Positions 16,748-23,561 of a DNA stretch of 28,368 nt are shown piece after piece. The DNA lies in NCBI GenBank assembly GCA_958352855.1, contig CATWQE010000032.1, positions 1 to 28,368 of the forward strand. The letters are read 5' to 3'. The number at the start of each line of letters is the position of its first letter. Positions within the stretch are counted from its first letter, which is position 1. Source of the DNA: an uncultured Bacillota bacterium (GTDB lineage: Bacteria; Bacillota; Clostridia; Lachnospirales; Lachnospiraceae). A program made the translations under genes and the position numbers. Under the pieces are notes generated by a model that saw only the letters and a list, made by a program, of their open reading frames with translations, was not told the DNA's origin and made no database searches.

Positions 16748-17617
16748 ATGAAGAAAAAATGTTTGACAATACTTCTGACTTCTGTACTGGCACTGTCTTT
16801 GACAGCTTGCGGAGGCGGAGATGACAAAAAAGAAGAAAAAAGTGATGCAAAAGGTGTGAAAACCATTGAAATTGATCTGACCAACGAAGAATATGCTTTT
16901 GGTGTGGATAAAAGCCAGCCGGAGCTTCTGGAGCAGGTAAATACATTTGTAGATAAGATTAAAGAAGACGGTACTTTAGATGAAATCTGCGAGAAATATT
17001 TCGGTGGCGGCGAACCGAAGGCTATTAAATCTGCAAAACTGGATACCTCCAAAGATCAGCTGGTGGTTGCTACCAATGCGGCTTTTGAACCATTTGAATA
17101 TACAAAGGGTGAGGACTACTACGGAATTGATATGGAAATCGCAGCGCTTCTGGCAGAAGAATTAGATCAGGAGCTGGTTATCCAGAACATGGATTTTGAC
17201 GCGGTTTGTCTGTCTGTTGGACAGCAGAAATGTGATATTGCCATGGCGGGTCTGACTGTAAATGAAGAAAGACAGGAATATGTGACTTTCTCAAATACAT
17301 ATTATCAAGCTTCTCAGAGAGTTATTGTTCCGGCAGGAGATACTTCTTTTGATGAATGTAAAGACGCAGCAGCAGTAGAGGAAGTTTTAAACGGTCTGTC
17401 TGAATCTGATAAAATCGGCGTACAGGCAGGAACCACAGCGCAGTATTACATTGAAGGTGATGAAGAATGGGGATTCCCGGGACTGCCTGCAGAGTGTGTA
17501 CCATATAAAAACGGTTCTCTGGCAGTACAGGATTTGATTAACGGAAATATTAAATATGTTATCATTGATGCGGCTCCTGCAAAATGTATTACAGAAGCGC
17601 TGAATGAAATGCAGTAA
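16748..17617 (+). CDS. Amino-acid ABC transporter binding lipoprotein, apparently circularly permuted
   Basis: A 289-residue lipoprotein that captures an amino acid outside the cell. A signal peptide ends in LSLTAC with Cys21 as the lipid anchor, then a charged Gly/Asp/Lys linker. Residues about 37-92 (EEYAFGVDKSQPELL, then KIKEDGTLDEICEKYFG) look like the segment that normally closes a SBP_bac_3 protein. The usual domain start (LVVATNAAFEPFEY) comes only at residue 105, followed by GIDMEIAALLAEEL, CDIAMAGLTVNEER, VTFSNTYY, IGVQAGTTAQYY and VIIDAAPAK. The protein then stops where the closing segment would be expected. ATG 16748 is nine bases after AAAAGGAG; the ATG at 16742 is too close. Permease and ATPase genes follow. 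Confidence 0.88.
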   Translation: MKKKCLTILLTSVLALSLTACGGGDDKKEEKSDAKGVKTIEIDLTNEEYAFGVDKSQPELLEQVNTFVDKIKEDGTLDEICEKYFGGGEPKAIKSAKLDTSKDQLVVATNAAFEPFEYTKGEDYYGIDMEIAALLAEELDQELVIQNMDFDAVCLSVGQQKCDIAMAGLTVNEERQEYVTFSNTYYQASQRVIVPAGDTSFDECKDAAAVEEVLNGLSESDKIGVQAGTTAQYYIEGDEEWGFPGLPAECVPYKNGSLAVQDLINGNIKYVIIDAAPAKCITEALNEMQ

Positions 17618-17626
17618 GGAGAGAAC

Positions 17627-18337
17627 ATGGGCAATTTCGGACAGAAAATTGATAAATTTATCGAGATTTTTCTGGAGCAGAATGGCTATGTAAAGGTAAT
17701 TGAGGGATTACAGAACACCTTATTAATTGCAGTGAGCGGTCTGATTATTGGTATTATTATCGGAACCCTCATTGCAACTGTGCGTGTTTTGCCAAAGTAC
17801 AAACGTCTGCCCAGAGTTTTAAATGGAATTTGCAGCTTTTATGTAGCCCTGTTTCGTGGAACACCTATGGTGGTACAGCTTCTGGTTTTCTATTATGTTA
17901 TGCTGCCCCTTCTTGGTGTGCATATGACAGGCGTTCAGGTAGCCATTGCTGTATTTGGCTTAAACAGCGGCGCCTATATTTCAGAAATCATGCGAAGCGG
18001 TATTCAGTCTGTGGATGCAGGACAGATGGAAGCGGGAAGAGCGGTTGGTCTGAGTTTTAGCGTCAGCATGGTGAAAATCGTGATACCGCAGGCAGTGAAA
18101 AATATTCTGCCAACCCTGGGAAATGAATTTATTTCCCTGATTAAAGAAACTTCTGTAGTCAGCTTTGTAGGGGCTGCAGACTTGTATGTGGCATTTAACT
18201 ATATTGGAAGTAACAGCTATGAATTCATGGTGCCATATCTGGTAATGGCATTTATCTATATTATGCTGGTGCTGATTATTTCCCTGCTTGTAAAATTATT
18301 AGAAAGGAGCCTGAAAAAGAGTGATAGACGTAATTAA
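17627..18337 (+). CDS. Polar amino-acid ABC transporter permease (HisM/GlnP family)
   Basis: A 236-residue inner-membrane permease that forms the channel of the transporter. It has several membrane helices, the N-terminal GLQNTLLIAVSGLIIGIIIG segment typical of the HisMQ family, and the ATPase-docking EAA loop in EAGRAVGLSFS followed by VIPQAVKNILPTLGNEFI. It starts nine bases after the binding-protein gene with a GGAG site overlapping that stop, and its last 17 bases overlap the ATPase gene, so all three are translationally coupled. As only one permease is present it probably works as a homodimer. Confidence 0.94.
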   Translation: MGNFGQKIDKFIEIFLEQNGYVKVIEGLQNTLLIAVSGLIIGIIIGTLIATVRVLPKYKRLPRVLNGICSFYVALFRGTPMVVQLLVFYYVMLPLLGVHMTGVQVAIAVFGLNSGAYISEIMRSGIQSVDAGQMEAGRAVGLSFSVSMVKIVIPQAVKNILPTLGNEFISLIKETSVVSFVGAADLYVAFNYIGSNSYEFMVPYLVMAFIYIMLVLIISLLVKLLERSLKKSDRRN

Positions 18338-19148
18338 TCTCAAAAAGGATTTTGGGGATACCCAGGTTCTCAAGGGAGTCAGTGTGAAAATCAACAAAGG
18401 CGATATTGTGGTTGTTCTGGGTCCCTCAGGTTCCGGTAAAAGTACCTTTTTAAGATGTCTGAACTGTATGGAAGACCCTACAGGGGGACAGATTATCTTT
18501 AATGGCGTAGATATTGCAGATATGAGCGTGGATATTAATATTCACAGGCGTCATATGGGAATGGTATTCCAGCACTTCAACCTGTTTGCCAATAAAACAG
18601 TGATTCAGAATATTATGCTGGCTCCTGTTTATGTGAAATGTCAGGATTTAAAGAAAGCAAAACGTAAAAATCTTGTGCGCAAGATAAAAAATGTTTTCAG
18701 CAGTAAAAAAGAGGAATTAGAGCCAATTACAGCTACCAAGGCTTCTATTAAACAGGAAGCAAAAGAACAGGCCATGGACTTATTAAAGCGCATTGGCATG
18801 GAGGACAAGGCAGATGTTTACCCATCTACCCTGTCAGGAGGTCAGAAGCAGAGAATTGCCATTGTCCGTTCTCTTGCCATGAATCCAGATGTGATTCTCT
18901 TTGACGAGCCTACCAGCGCTCTGGATCCGGAAATGGTAGGAGAGGTTCTGGATTTAATGAAGGCTCTTGCAAAAGAAGGCATGACCATGATTATTGTAAC
19001 CCATGAAATGGGATTTGCAAAAGAAGTGGCCAACCGGATTCTCTTTATGGATGAAGGCGTTATTTTGGAGAGCGCTCCGCCGTCTGAATTTTTTGCACAT
19101 CCGAAAACAGCCAGGGCAAAAGAATTTCTGTCCAAGGTGCTGGCGTAA
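18321..19148 (+). CDS. Polar amino-acid ABC transporter ATP-binding protein with helical-domain insertion
   Basis: A 275-residue ATPase energising the amino-acid importer. Walker A GPSGSGKST (34-42), Q-loop VFQHFNLF, signature LSGGQKQR (171-178), Walker B VILFDEPTS and H-loop His228 are intact. Family members are usually near 240 residues. The extra length is a Lys-rich insertion at about residues 108-145 (LKKAKRKNLVRKIKNVFSSK and onward) within the helical subdomain that contacts the permease. It begins with GTG 18321, with AAAGGAG about 12 bases upstream, inside the end of the permease gene. Confidence 0.94.
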   Translation: MIDVINLKKDFGDTQVLKGVSVKINKGDIVVVLGPSGSGKSTFLRCLNCMEDPTGGQIIFNGVDIADMSVDINIHRRHMGMVFQHFNLFANKTVIQNIMLAPVYVKCQDLKKAKRKNLVRKIKNVFSSKKEELEPITATKASIKQEAKEQAMDLLKRIGMEDKADVYPSTLSGGQKQRIAIVRSLAMNPDVILFDEPTSALDPEMVGEVLDLMKALAKEGMTMIIVTHEMGFAKEVANRILFMDEGVILESAPPSEFFAHPKTARAKEFLSKVLA

Positions 19149-19157
19149 AAAAACCTA

Positions 19158-19186
19158 TTTACCGATTCCAGGTTTCGTGATAAAAT
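19158..19186 (+). promoter_or_regulatory. Candidate gpmI promoter inside a terminator-like structure
   Basis: TTTACC (19158-19163), 17 bases, TAAAAT (19181-19186). The -35 overlaps the 5' arm of the inverted repeat at 19160-19230, and initiation near 19193 would leave that arm out of the gpmI transcript. Confidence 0.45.
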
Positions 19187-19242
19187 GTCTTTGGTAATAA
19201 GACAGATTGTATAGCGAGATGGAATCGGTATTTTTATACAAT
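19160..19242 (+). terminator. Terminator-like inverted repeat with an alternative pairing, between the ABC operon and gpmI
   Basis: TACCGATTCCA (19160-19170) is the exact complement of TGGAATCGGTA (19220-19230), followed by five T. The 49-base loop holds a smaller hairpin TGTCTT / AAGACA (19186-19191 and 19199-19204). A second pairing, ATTGTATA (19206-19213) with TATACAAT (19235-19242), crosses the first stem, so the two are mutually exclusive or form a pseudoknot. It probably ends transcripts from the ABC operon; a regulated leader for gpmI is possible. Confidence 0.55.
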
Positions 19243-19257
19243 GGAAGGGAGAAAATT

Positions 19258-20799
19258 ATGAGTAAAAAACCAACCGTATTAATGATTCTGGATGGATATG
19301 GATTAAATGAAAAATGCGAAGCAAATGCAGTATGCGAAGGTAAGACACCGGTTATGGATAAGCTTATGGCAGAGTGTCCCTTTGTAAAAGGAAATGCCAG
19401 CGGTATGGCAGTTGGACTTCCAGAAGGCCAGATGGGAAACTCTGAGGTAGGACACCTGAACATGGGCGCAGGCCGGATTGTATATCAGGAGCTTACCAGA
19501 ATCACTAAGGAAATCCAGGACGGAGTATTCTTTGAAAACGAAGCTTTATTAAAGGCAGTGAGAAATGCAAAAGAAAACAATGCAGCACTTCATCTGTTCG
19601 GTCTTTTATCTGATGGCGGTGTACACAGTCATTTAACTCATGTATACGGACTTTTAGAACTGGCAAAAAGAGAAGGACTGGATAAGGTTTATGTACACTG
19701 CTTCTTAGACGGAAGAGATACACCGCCAACAGGTGGAAAAGGCTACATCAAAGAACTGCGTGATAAAATGAAAGAGCTTGGCGTAGGTGAAGTGGTATCT
19801 GTTATGGGACGCTATTATGCTATGGACAGAGATAACCGCTGGGATCGTGTGGAACTGGCTTACAATGCCCTTACCAAAGGGGAAGGCGTGCAGACAGAGT
19901 GTCCGGTATGCGCAGTAAAAGAATCCTATGAAGCAGGAAAAACAGACGAATTTGTTATGCCTACTGTAGTAGTAAAAGATGGTAAACCAGTTGGAAGAAT
20001 CCAGGATAAAGATTCTGTTATCTTCTTTAACTTCCGTCCGGACCGCGCAAGAGAAATTACAAGAGCATTCTGTGAGGATGATTTCCAGGGCTTTGAAAGA
20101 GGAAAAAGACTGGATTTAACTTATGTATGCTTTACAGAATATGATCCAACTATTCCAAATAAAGAGGTTGCGTTCCATAAAGTTGCGATTAACAATACCT
20201 TTGGCGAATATCTGGCAGCGCATGGTCTGAAACAGGCGCGTATTGCAGAAACAGAAAAATATGCTCACGTTACCTTTTTCTTCAATGGCGGTGTAGAAGA
20301 ACCAAACGAAGGAGAAGACAGAATTCTGGTTAAATCTCCAAAAGTAGCTACTTATGACCTGAAACCAGAGATGAGCGCTTATGAAGTTTGCGATAAACTG
20401 GTAGAGGCTATTAAATCAGACAAATATGATGTGATTATCATCAACTTTGCAAATCCGGATATGGTAGGTCATACCGGTGTGGAAACAGCAGCCATCAAAG
20501 CGGTAGAAGCAGTGGATGAATGTGTGGGAAAAGCAGTAGAAGCAATCAAAGAAGTAAACGGACAGATGTTTATCTGCGCAGACCATGGAAACGCAGAGCA
20601 GCTTCTGGACTATGAGACAGGCGCTCCGTTTACTGCACATACTACAAATCCAGTACCATTTATCCTGGTAAATGCAGATGATTCCTATACCCTGAGAGAA
20701 GGTGGATGCCTGGCAGACATTGCGCCAACACTGATTGAACTCATGGGCATGGAACAGCCGGAGGAAATGACAGGAAAATCTTTGTTGATTAAGAAATAA
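19258..20799 (+). CDS. gpmI: 2,3-bisphosphoglycerate-independent phosphoglycerate mutase
   Basis: Interconverts 3- and 2-phosphoglycerate in glycolysis, using two metal ions and a phosphoserine intermediate. The 513-residue protein matches the usual family length. Visible are Asp12 (MILDGYG), the phosphorylated Ser62 in QMGNSEVGHLNMG, LSDGGVHSH, HCFLDGRDTPP, GRYYAMDRDNRWDR, FFNFRPDRAREIT, NPDMVGHTG and CADHGNAEQ, the last two carrying metal ligands. ATG 19258 has GGGAG upstream; an earlier in-frame start at 19207 would run through the inverted-repeat leader and is unlikely. Confidence 0.96.
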   Translation: MSKKPTVLMILDGYGLNEKCEANAVCEGKTPVMDKLMAECPFVKGNASGMAVGLPEGQMGNSEVGHLNMGAGRIVYQELTRITKEIQDGVFFENEALLKAVRNAKENNAALHLFGLLSDGGVHSHLTHVYGLLELAKREGLDKVYVHCFLDGRDTPPTGGKGYIKELRDKMKELGVGEVVSVMGRYYAMDRDNRWDRVELAYNALTKGEGVQTECPVCAVKESYEAGKTDEFVMPTVVVKDGKPVGRIQDKDSVIFFNFRPDRAREITRAFCEDDFQGFERGKRLDLTYVCFTEYDPTIPNKEVAFHKVAINNTFGEYLAAHGLKQARIAETEKYAHVTFFFNGGVEEPNEGEDRILVKSPKVATYDLKPEMSAYEVCDKLVEAIKSDKYDVIIINFANPDMVGHTGVETAAIKAVEAVDECVGKAVEAIKEVNGQMFICADHGNAEQLLDYETGAPFTAHTTNPVPFILVNADDSYTLREGGCLADIAPTLIELMGMEQPEEMTGKSLLIKK

Positions 20800-20807
20800 G
20801 AGAAAAC

Positions 20808-20853
20808 AGGACCTTGAGAATGTAAAAATAGCATTTCTCAGGGTCTTATTTTA
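20808..20853 (+). terminator. Intrinsic terminator after gpmI
   Basis: GACCTTGAGAA (20810-20820) pairs with TTCTCAGGGTC (20835-20845) with one G-U pair, followed by a T-rich run. Confidence 0.85.
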
Positions 20854-20940
20854 TGGTAAGAAGTCTTTTGGCGAGATAAAATATAGCTTCCTTTTCTGCC
20901 CTGAATTTGGTAAAATAAGAGTAAGAAAAGGGGGAGATAT

Positions 20941-21513
20941 ATGAATCCAGACGAAAAGAGAGTATTAGCGAAAGCGCAGACATTGAATCACTGGACAGCC
21001 CAGAAGTTATTTTACCATGTTGGAAAAAATTTCCAGAGAAAATGGACAGTAAAGCGTGGAGAAGTTTATTTTGTTGATTTGGGTGATAATATAGGAAGTG
21101 AAGAAAATAAATTGAGACCAGTTGTGATATTACAGTCAAATGCATATAATTTTGGTTCTCCGGTATTCACTTGTGCAATCATATCAACGAGTGTAATGAC
21201 TATTCCTGATATACAAGTTCCGATTGCAGGCACATATTCATATGTTGACCATAAGGGGATACAAAAACAGCTATCGGGAACTATTGATTTAGGGCAGATT
21301 AAGACTATCGGAAAAGAGCGCATTATTTCAAAAAAGATTTGTTATTTAAAGGCCGAAATGAAAGACATTGATGTGAAATTGTTTAACGCTCTTGGCTTAT
21401 CCTCTGTAATATCTGCCAAAGATAATACGATTAAATCTCTTCAAGGAAAAGTGGAATATTTAAAAGAGGAAATTGATAAATTAAACAGTGGTAAGGATAG
21501 TAGCAGCGAATAA
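20941..21513 (+). CDS. Extended MazF/PemK-like toxin-family protein, no antitoxin gene beside it
   Basis: A 190-residue protein whose centre (about 37-150) is a PemK/MazF domain: VKRGEVYFVDLGDNIGSE, the conserved RPVVILQSN (Arg59-Pro60), ISTS, and the LDLGQI-like IDLGQIKTIGKERI. MazF proteins are mRNA endoribonucleases of about 110 residues; this one has a 36-residue helical N-terminal extension and a C-terminal coiled coil (about 160-185). No antitoxin reading frame lies next to it: upstream is the gpmI terminator, downstream a promoter-repeat-terminator cassette. GGGGGAGAT precedes the ATG. Nuclease activity is not proven; it could be a regulatory or self-inhibited relative. Confidence 0.82.
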   Translation: MNPDEKRVLAKAQTLNHWTAQKLFYHVGKNFQRKWTVKRGEVYFVDLGDNIGSEENKLRPVVILQSNAYNFGSPVFTCAIISTSVMTIPDIQVPIAGTYSYVDHKGIQKQLSGTIDLGQIKTIGKERIISKKICYLKAEMKDIDVKLFNALGLSSVISAKDNTIKSLQGKVEYLKEEIDKLNSGKDSSSE

Positions 21514-21518
21514 AAATC

Positions 21519-21546
21519 TTGACACAATGATAGAGTATGGTATAAT
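21519..21546 (+). promoter_or_regulatory. Near-consensus promoter of a small transcript
   Basis: Perfect TTGACA (21519-21524), 16 bases, perfect TATAAT (21541-21546) with an extended TG at 21538-21539. It is the strongest-looking promoter in the window and begins six bases after the MazF-like stop. Start of transcription is expected near 21553. Confidence 0.88.
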
Positions 21547-21552
21547 ATGTTT

Positions 21553-21659
21553 ACAGTTATGGTTGGTCTGGCGATCAATCGGTATGACTATATATCAGTT
21601 ATGACAGATTTGGCGATTTGTCGGGAATGAGGATGTTCTGGTAGCATCCTCTTTTTTTT
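21553..21659 (+). ncRNA. Candidate small RNA with two 42-nt tandem repeats (or a micro-peptide gene)
   Basis: Strong promoter, about 105 transcribed bases and a strong terminator make a compact unit. It holds two tandem repeats (21554-21595 and 21596-21637), both starting CAGTTATG and both containing TGGCGA-N4-TCGG, which can form small hairpins (CGA-TCAA-TCG and CGA-TTTG-TCG). A reading frame of 27 codons from ATG 21547 (23 from ATG 21559) ends at 21630 and crosses both repeats; two of the differences between repeats are synonymous. No ribosome binding site precedes either ATG. I favour an RNA, possibly acting with the MazF-like protein, but a small peptide remains open. I recognise no known RNA family. 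Confidence 0.6.
21629..21659 (+). terminator. Terminator of the small transcript
   Basis: GAGGATG (21629-21635) pairs with CATCCTC (21645-21651), followed by eight T. Confidence 0.92.
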
Positions 21660-21861
21660 AGGAAAAATCGTTTATGGTGCTGCCTTGATATTCAAGATAA
21701 CGTCCAATGTATTTCAAAACAGTTTTGGAAATTTTTTCTATTTTTGGTCCCGGTATCTTTGCATGGAATCTAAAAATCAGGAAACAGTAATCATAAGCAA
21801 ATGAAAAAGCAGTACACACACATTGGTTCTGCTGGCATACAAAAGATGGGAAAACAGAAAA
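21658..21861 (-). pseudogene. Possible remnant of a reverse-strand gene (unidentified)
   Basis: The space between the small-RNA terminator and eno has no intact gene. On the minus strand one frame stays open for 67 codons from just after a TGA near 21862 to a TAA at 21658, with no ATG start. Its end reads like protein (FHAKIPGPKIEKISK, then VLKYIGRYLEYQGS) and would form an amphipathic helix. I cannot name a family. Chance openness in A+T-rich DNA is quite possible. Confidence 0.22.
21685..21713 (+). promoter_or_regulatory. Weak candidate promoter of eno
   Basis: TTGATA (21685-21690), 17 bases, TGTATT (21708-21713). It would give a leader of about 155 bases. It is the best match I found between the small-RNA terminator and eno, but it is weak. 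Confidence 0.28.
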
Positions 21862-21877
21862 TCAGGAGGGAATCGCT

Positions 21878-23206
21878 ATGAATCGTTATTTACCCATCAG
21901 AAGCGTGTACGCAAGAGAAGTTCTGGATTCCAGAGGAAATCCTACCGTAGAAACAGAGGTAACCGTAGGAGAAGGAGTAGTAGGAAGGGATGGTTATACA
22001 GGAAGAGCCATTGTGCCTTCCGGTGCATCTACAGGAAAATTTGAAGCCCTGGAGTTAAGGGATAAGGAAGCAAGATACCAGGGATTAGGAGTACAAAAAG
22101 CAGTAGAACATGTGAATACAGAGCTTGCAGAGGCTGTTTTAGGGGAAAATGTGTTAAAGCAGGGATGGCTGGACAAATTACTTTTGCAGGCAGACGGAAC
22201 AGAGAATAAAGAAAAGCTGGGAGCCAATGCCCTTCTTGGAGTATCTCTGGCAGCAGCAGACGCAGGGGCAAAAGCCATGCGGATGCCGCTGTTTCAATAT
22301 TTGGGAGGTATTCATGCCAGAAAAATGCCGGTTCCGATGATGAATATTTTAAACGGAGGAAGACATGCAGACAATACGGTAGATTTCCAGGAGTTTATGA
22401 TTATGCCTACAGGAGCCTGCTGCTTCAAGGAAGGCCTTCGCATGTGTGCAGAGGTTTACCAGAAGCTGAAAGAAATTCTAAAGAAAAATCAGCTTTCTAC
22501 AGCAGTGGGTGATGAAGGTGGTTTTGCGCCGGATATCAAGGGCGCAAGGGAGGTACTGGAGCTTATGGAAAAAGCAGTAGAGCAGGCAGGATATCAGCCT
22601 GGAACAGACCTTTGTTTTGCTATAGATGCAGCAGCCAGCGAATTGTATGAGGAGCAGGAAAAGGTCTACTATTTTCCGGGAGAATCTTCTATGACAGGAC
22701 ATAAAATCATACGGACAGCCAGTGAAATGGTAGATTACTATGAACGTCTGATACAGGAATTTCCCCTGGTTTCCATTGAAGATGGATTGTGGGAAGAGGA
22801 CTGGGAAGGCTGGAGCATGATGACAAAACGTCTGGGGGACAGGGTGCAACTGGTAGGAGACGATTTCTTTGTAACCAATGAAAAACGTCTGGCAAAAGGA
22901 ATTAAACAAAAAGCAGGAAATGCGATTCTTGTGAAAGTAAATCAAATCGGAACCCTGTCAGAAGCAATGGATGCCATTGAACGGGCGCAGACATCAGGCT
23001 ATGGTGCAGTGATTTCCCACCGCTCAGGAGAAAGTGAAGATACCTTTATTGCGGATTTGGCAGTAGCAGTAAATGCGGGACAGATTAAAACCGGGGCGCC
23101 CTGCAGAGGAGAGCGGACTGCAAAATATAACCGGCTTTTAGCCATTGAAGATACCCTGGGAGAATTGGCCCTTTATGAAAATCCGTTTCAGAAAAATAAC
23201 AGTTGA
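21878..23206 (+). CDS. eno: Enolase
   Basis: Dehydrates 2-phosphoglycerate to phosphoenolpyruvate. The 442-residue protein has the loop GASTGKFEALELRD, LNGGRHADNTVDFQEFMI (catalytic His and Glu; an Arg stands where Ala is usual), VGDEGGFAPD, the metal-ligand SIEDGLWEEDW and VGDDFFVTN, the catalytic Lys in ILVKVNQIGTL, the SHRSGESEDTFIADLAV motif and IKTGAPCRGERTAKYN. It is slightly longer than the usual 430. Codon choice is less biased than in gap, pgk and tpiA, so it may be less highly expressed or a second enolase copy. AGGAGGG lies seven bases before the ATG. Confidence 0.95.
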   Translation: MNRYLPIRSVYAREVLDSRGNPTVETEVTVGEGVVGRDGYTGRAIVPSGASTGKFEALELRDKEARYQGLGVQKAVEHVNTELAEAVLGENVLKQGWLDKLLLQADGTENKEKLGANALLGVSLAAADAGAKAMRMPLFQYLGGIHARKMPVPMMNILNGGRHADNTVDFQEFMIMPTGACCFKEGLRMCAEVYQKLKEILKKNQLSTAVGDEGGFAPDIKGAREVLELMEKAVEQAGYQPGTDLCFAIDAAASELYEEQEKVYYFPGESSMTGHKIIRTASEMVDYYERLIQEFPLVSIEDGLWEEDWEGWSMMTKRLGDRVQLVGDDFFVTNEKRLAKGIKQKAGNAILVKVNQIGTLSEAMDAIERAQTSGYGAVISHRSGESEDTFIADLAVAVNAGQIKTGAPCRGERTAKYNRLLAIEDTLGELALYENPFQKNNS

Positions 23207-23223
23207 AATCCCGGCTTTCCTGT

Positions 23224-23260
23224 GTTACACTTGAAATGCTTGATAATTAGGAGGTGTAAC
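23224..23260 (+). promoter_or_regulatory. Inverted repeat flanking the secG ribosome binding site
   Basis: GTTACAC (23224-23230) is complementary to GTGTAAC (23254-23260). The loop contains the AGGAGG of secG at 23249-23254 and the stem ends one base before the GTG start. It could modulate secG translation or be chance. Confidence 0.3.
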
Positions 23261-23261
23261 G

Positions 23262-23498
23262 GTGGAAATTTTAAGAACTGTGCTAACAGTACTTTTTATT
23301 TTGGATTGTATCGGACTTTCTGTGATTGTACTTATGCAGGAGGGAAAATCACAGGGATTAGGAAGTATTGCCGGTATGGCAGATACCTATTGGGGCAAAA
23401 ACAAAGGCCGCTCAATGGAAGGTACTTTAGTAAAGGTAACAAAGATTATGGGAGTTCTGTTCTTTGTTTTAGCATTGGTATTGAATCTGAACTTTTAA
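23262..23498 (+). CDS. secG: Preprotein translocase subunit SecG
   Basis: A 78-residue subunit of the SecYEG channel that assists protein export. Two membrane helices (about 3-22 and 56-76) flank a cytoplasmic loop with the family pattern VLMQEGKSQGLGSIAG. It starts with GTG 23262, seven bases after AGGAGG. The order secG-rnr-smpB is conserved in Firmicutes and supports the call. Confidence 0.93.
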   Translation: MEILRTVLTVLFILDCIGLSVIVLMQEGKSQGLGSIAGMADTYWGKNKGRSMEGTLVKVTKIMGVLFFVLALVLNLNF

Positions 23499-23500
23499 TT

Positions 23501-23539
23501 ATGAGGCTGTTGCACAAGCGTACTATGCAACAGCCTCAT
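23501..23539 (+). terminator. Perfect 14-bp hairpin between secG and rnr
   Basis: ATGAGGCTGTTGCA (23501-23514) pairs perfectly with TGCAACAGCCTCAT (23526-23539) around an 11-base loop. The T-run after it is poor (CTTTATAT), so it may act as a leaky terminator or protect the secG 3' end. The stem sequence has the look of a dispersed element. Confidence 0.6.
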
Positions 23540-23561
23540 CTTTATATCAAAAAGGACTTCC

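Noticed and set aside
20854..20940. Promoter for the MazF-like gene
   Set aside because: Two TAAAAT boxes are present but no acceptable -35 at normal spacing, so none is reported as a feature.
21554..21637. CRISPR-like repeat array
   Set aside because: Only two imperfect direct repeats without spacers, and no cas genes.
22478..22945. Minus-strand open frame inside eno
   Set aside because: Shadow of eno, no start signal and no recognisable domain.
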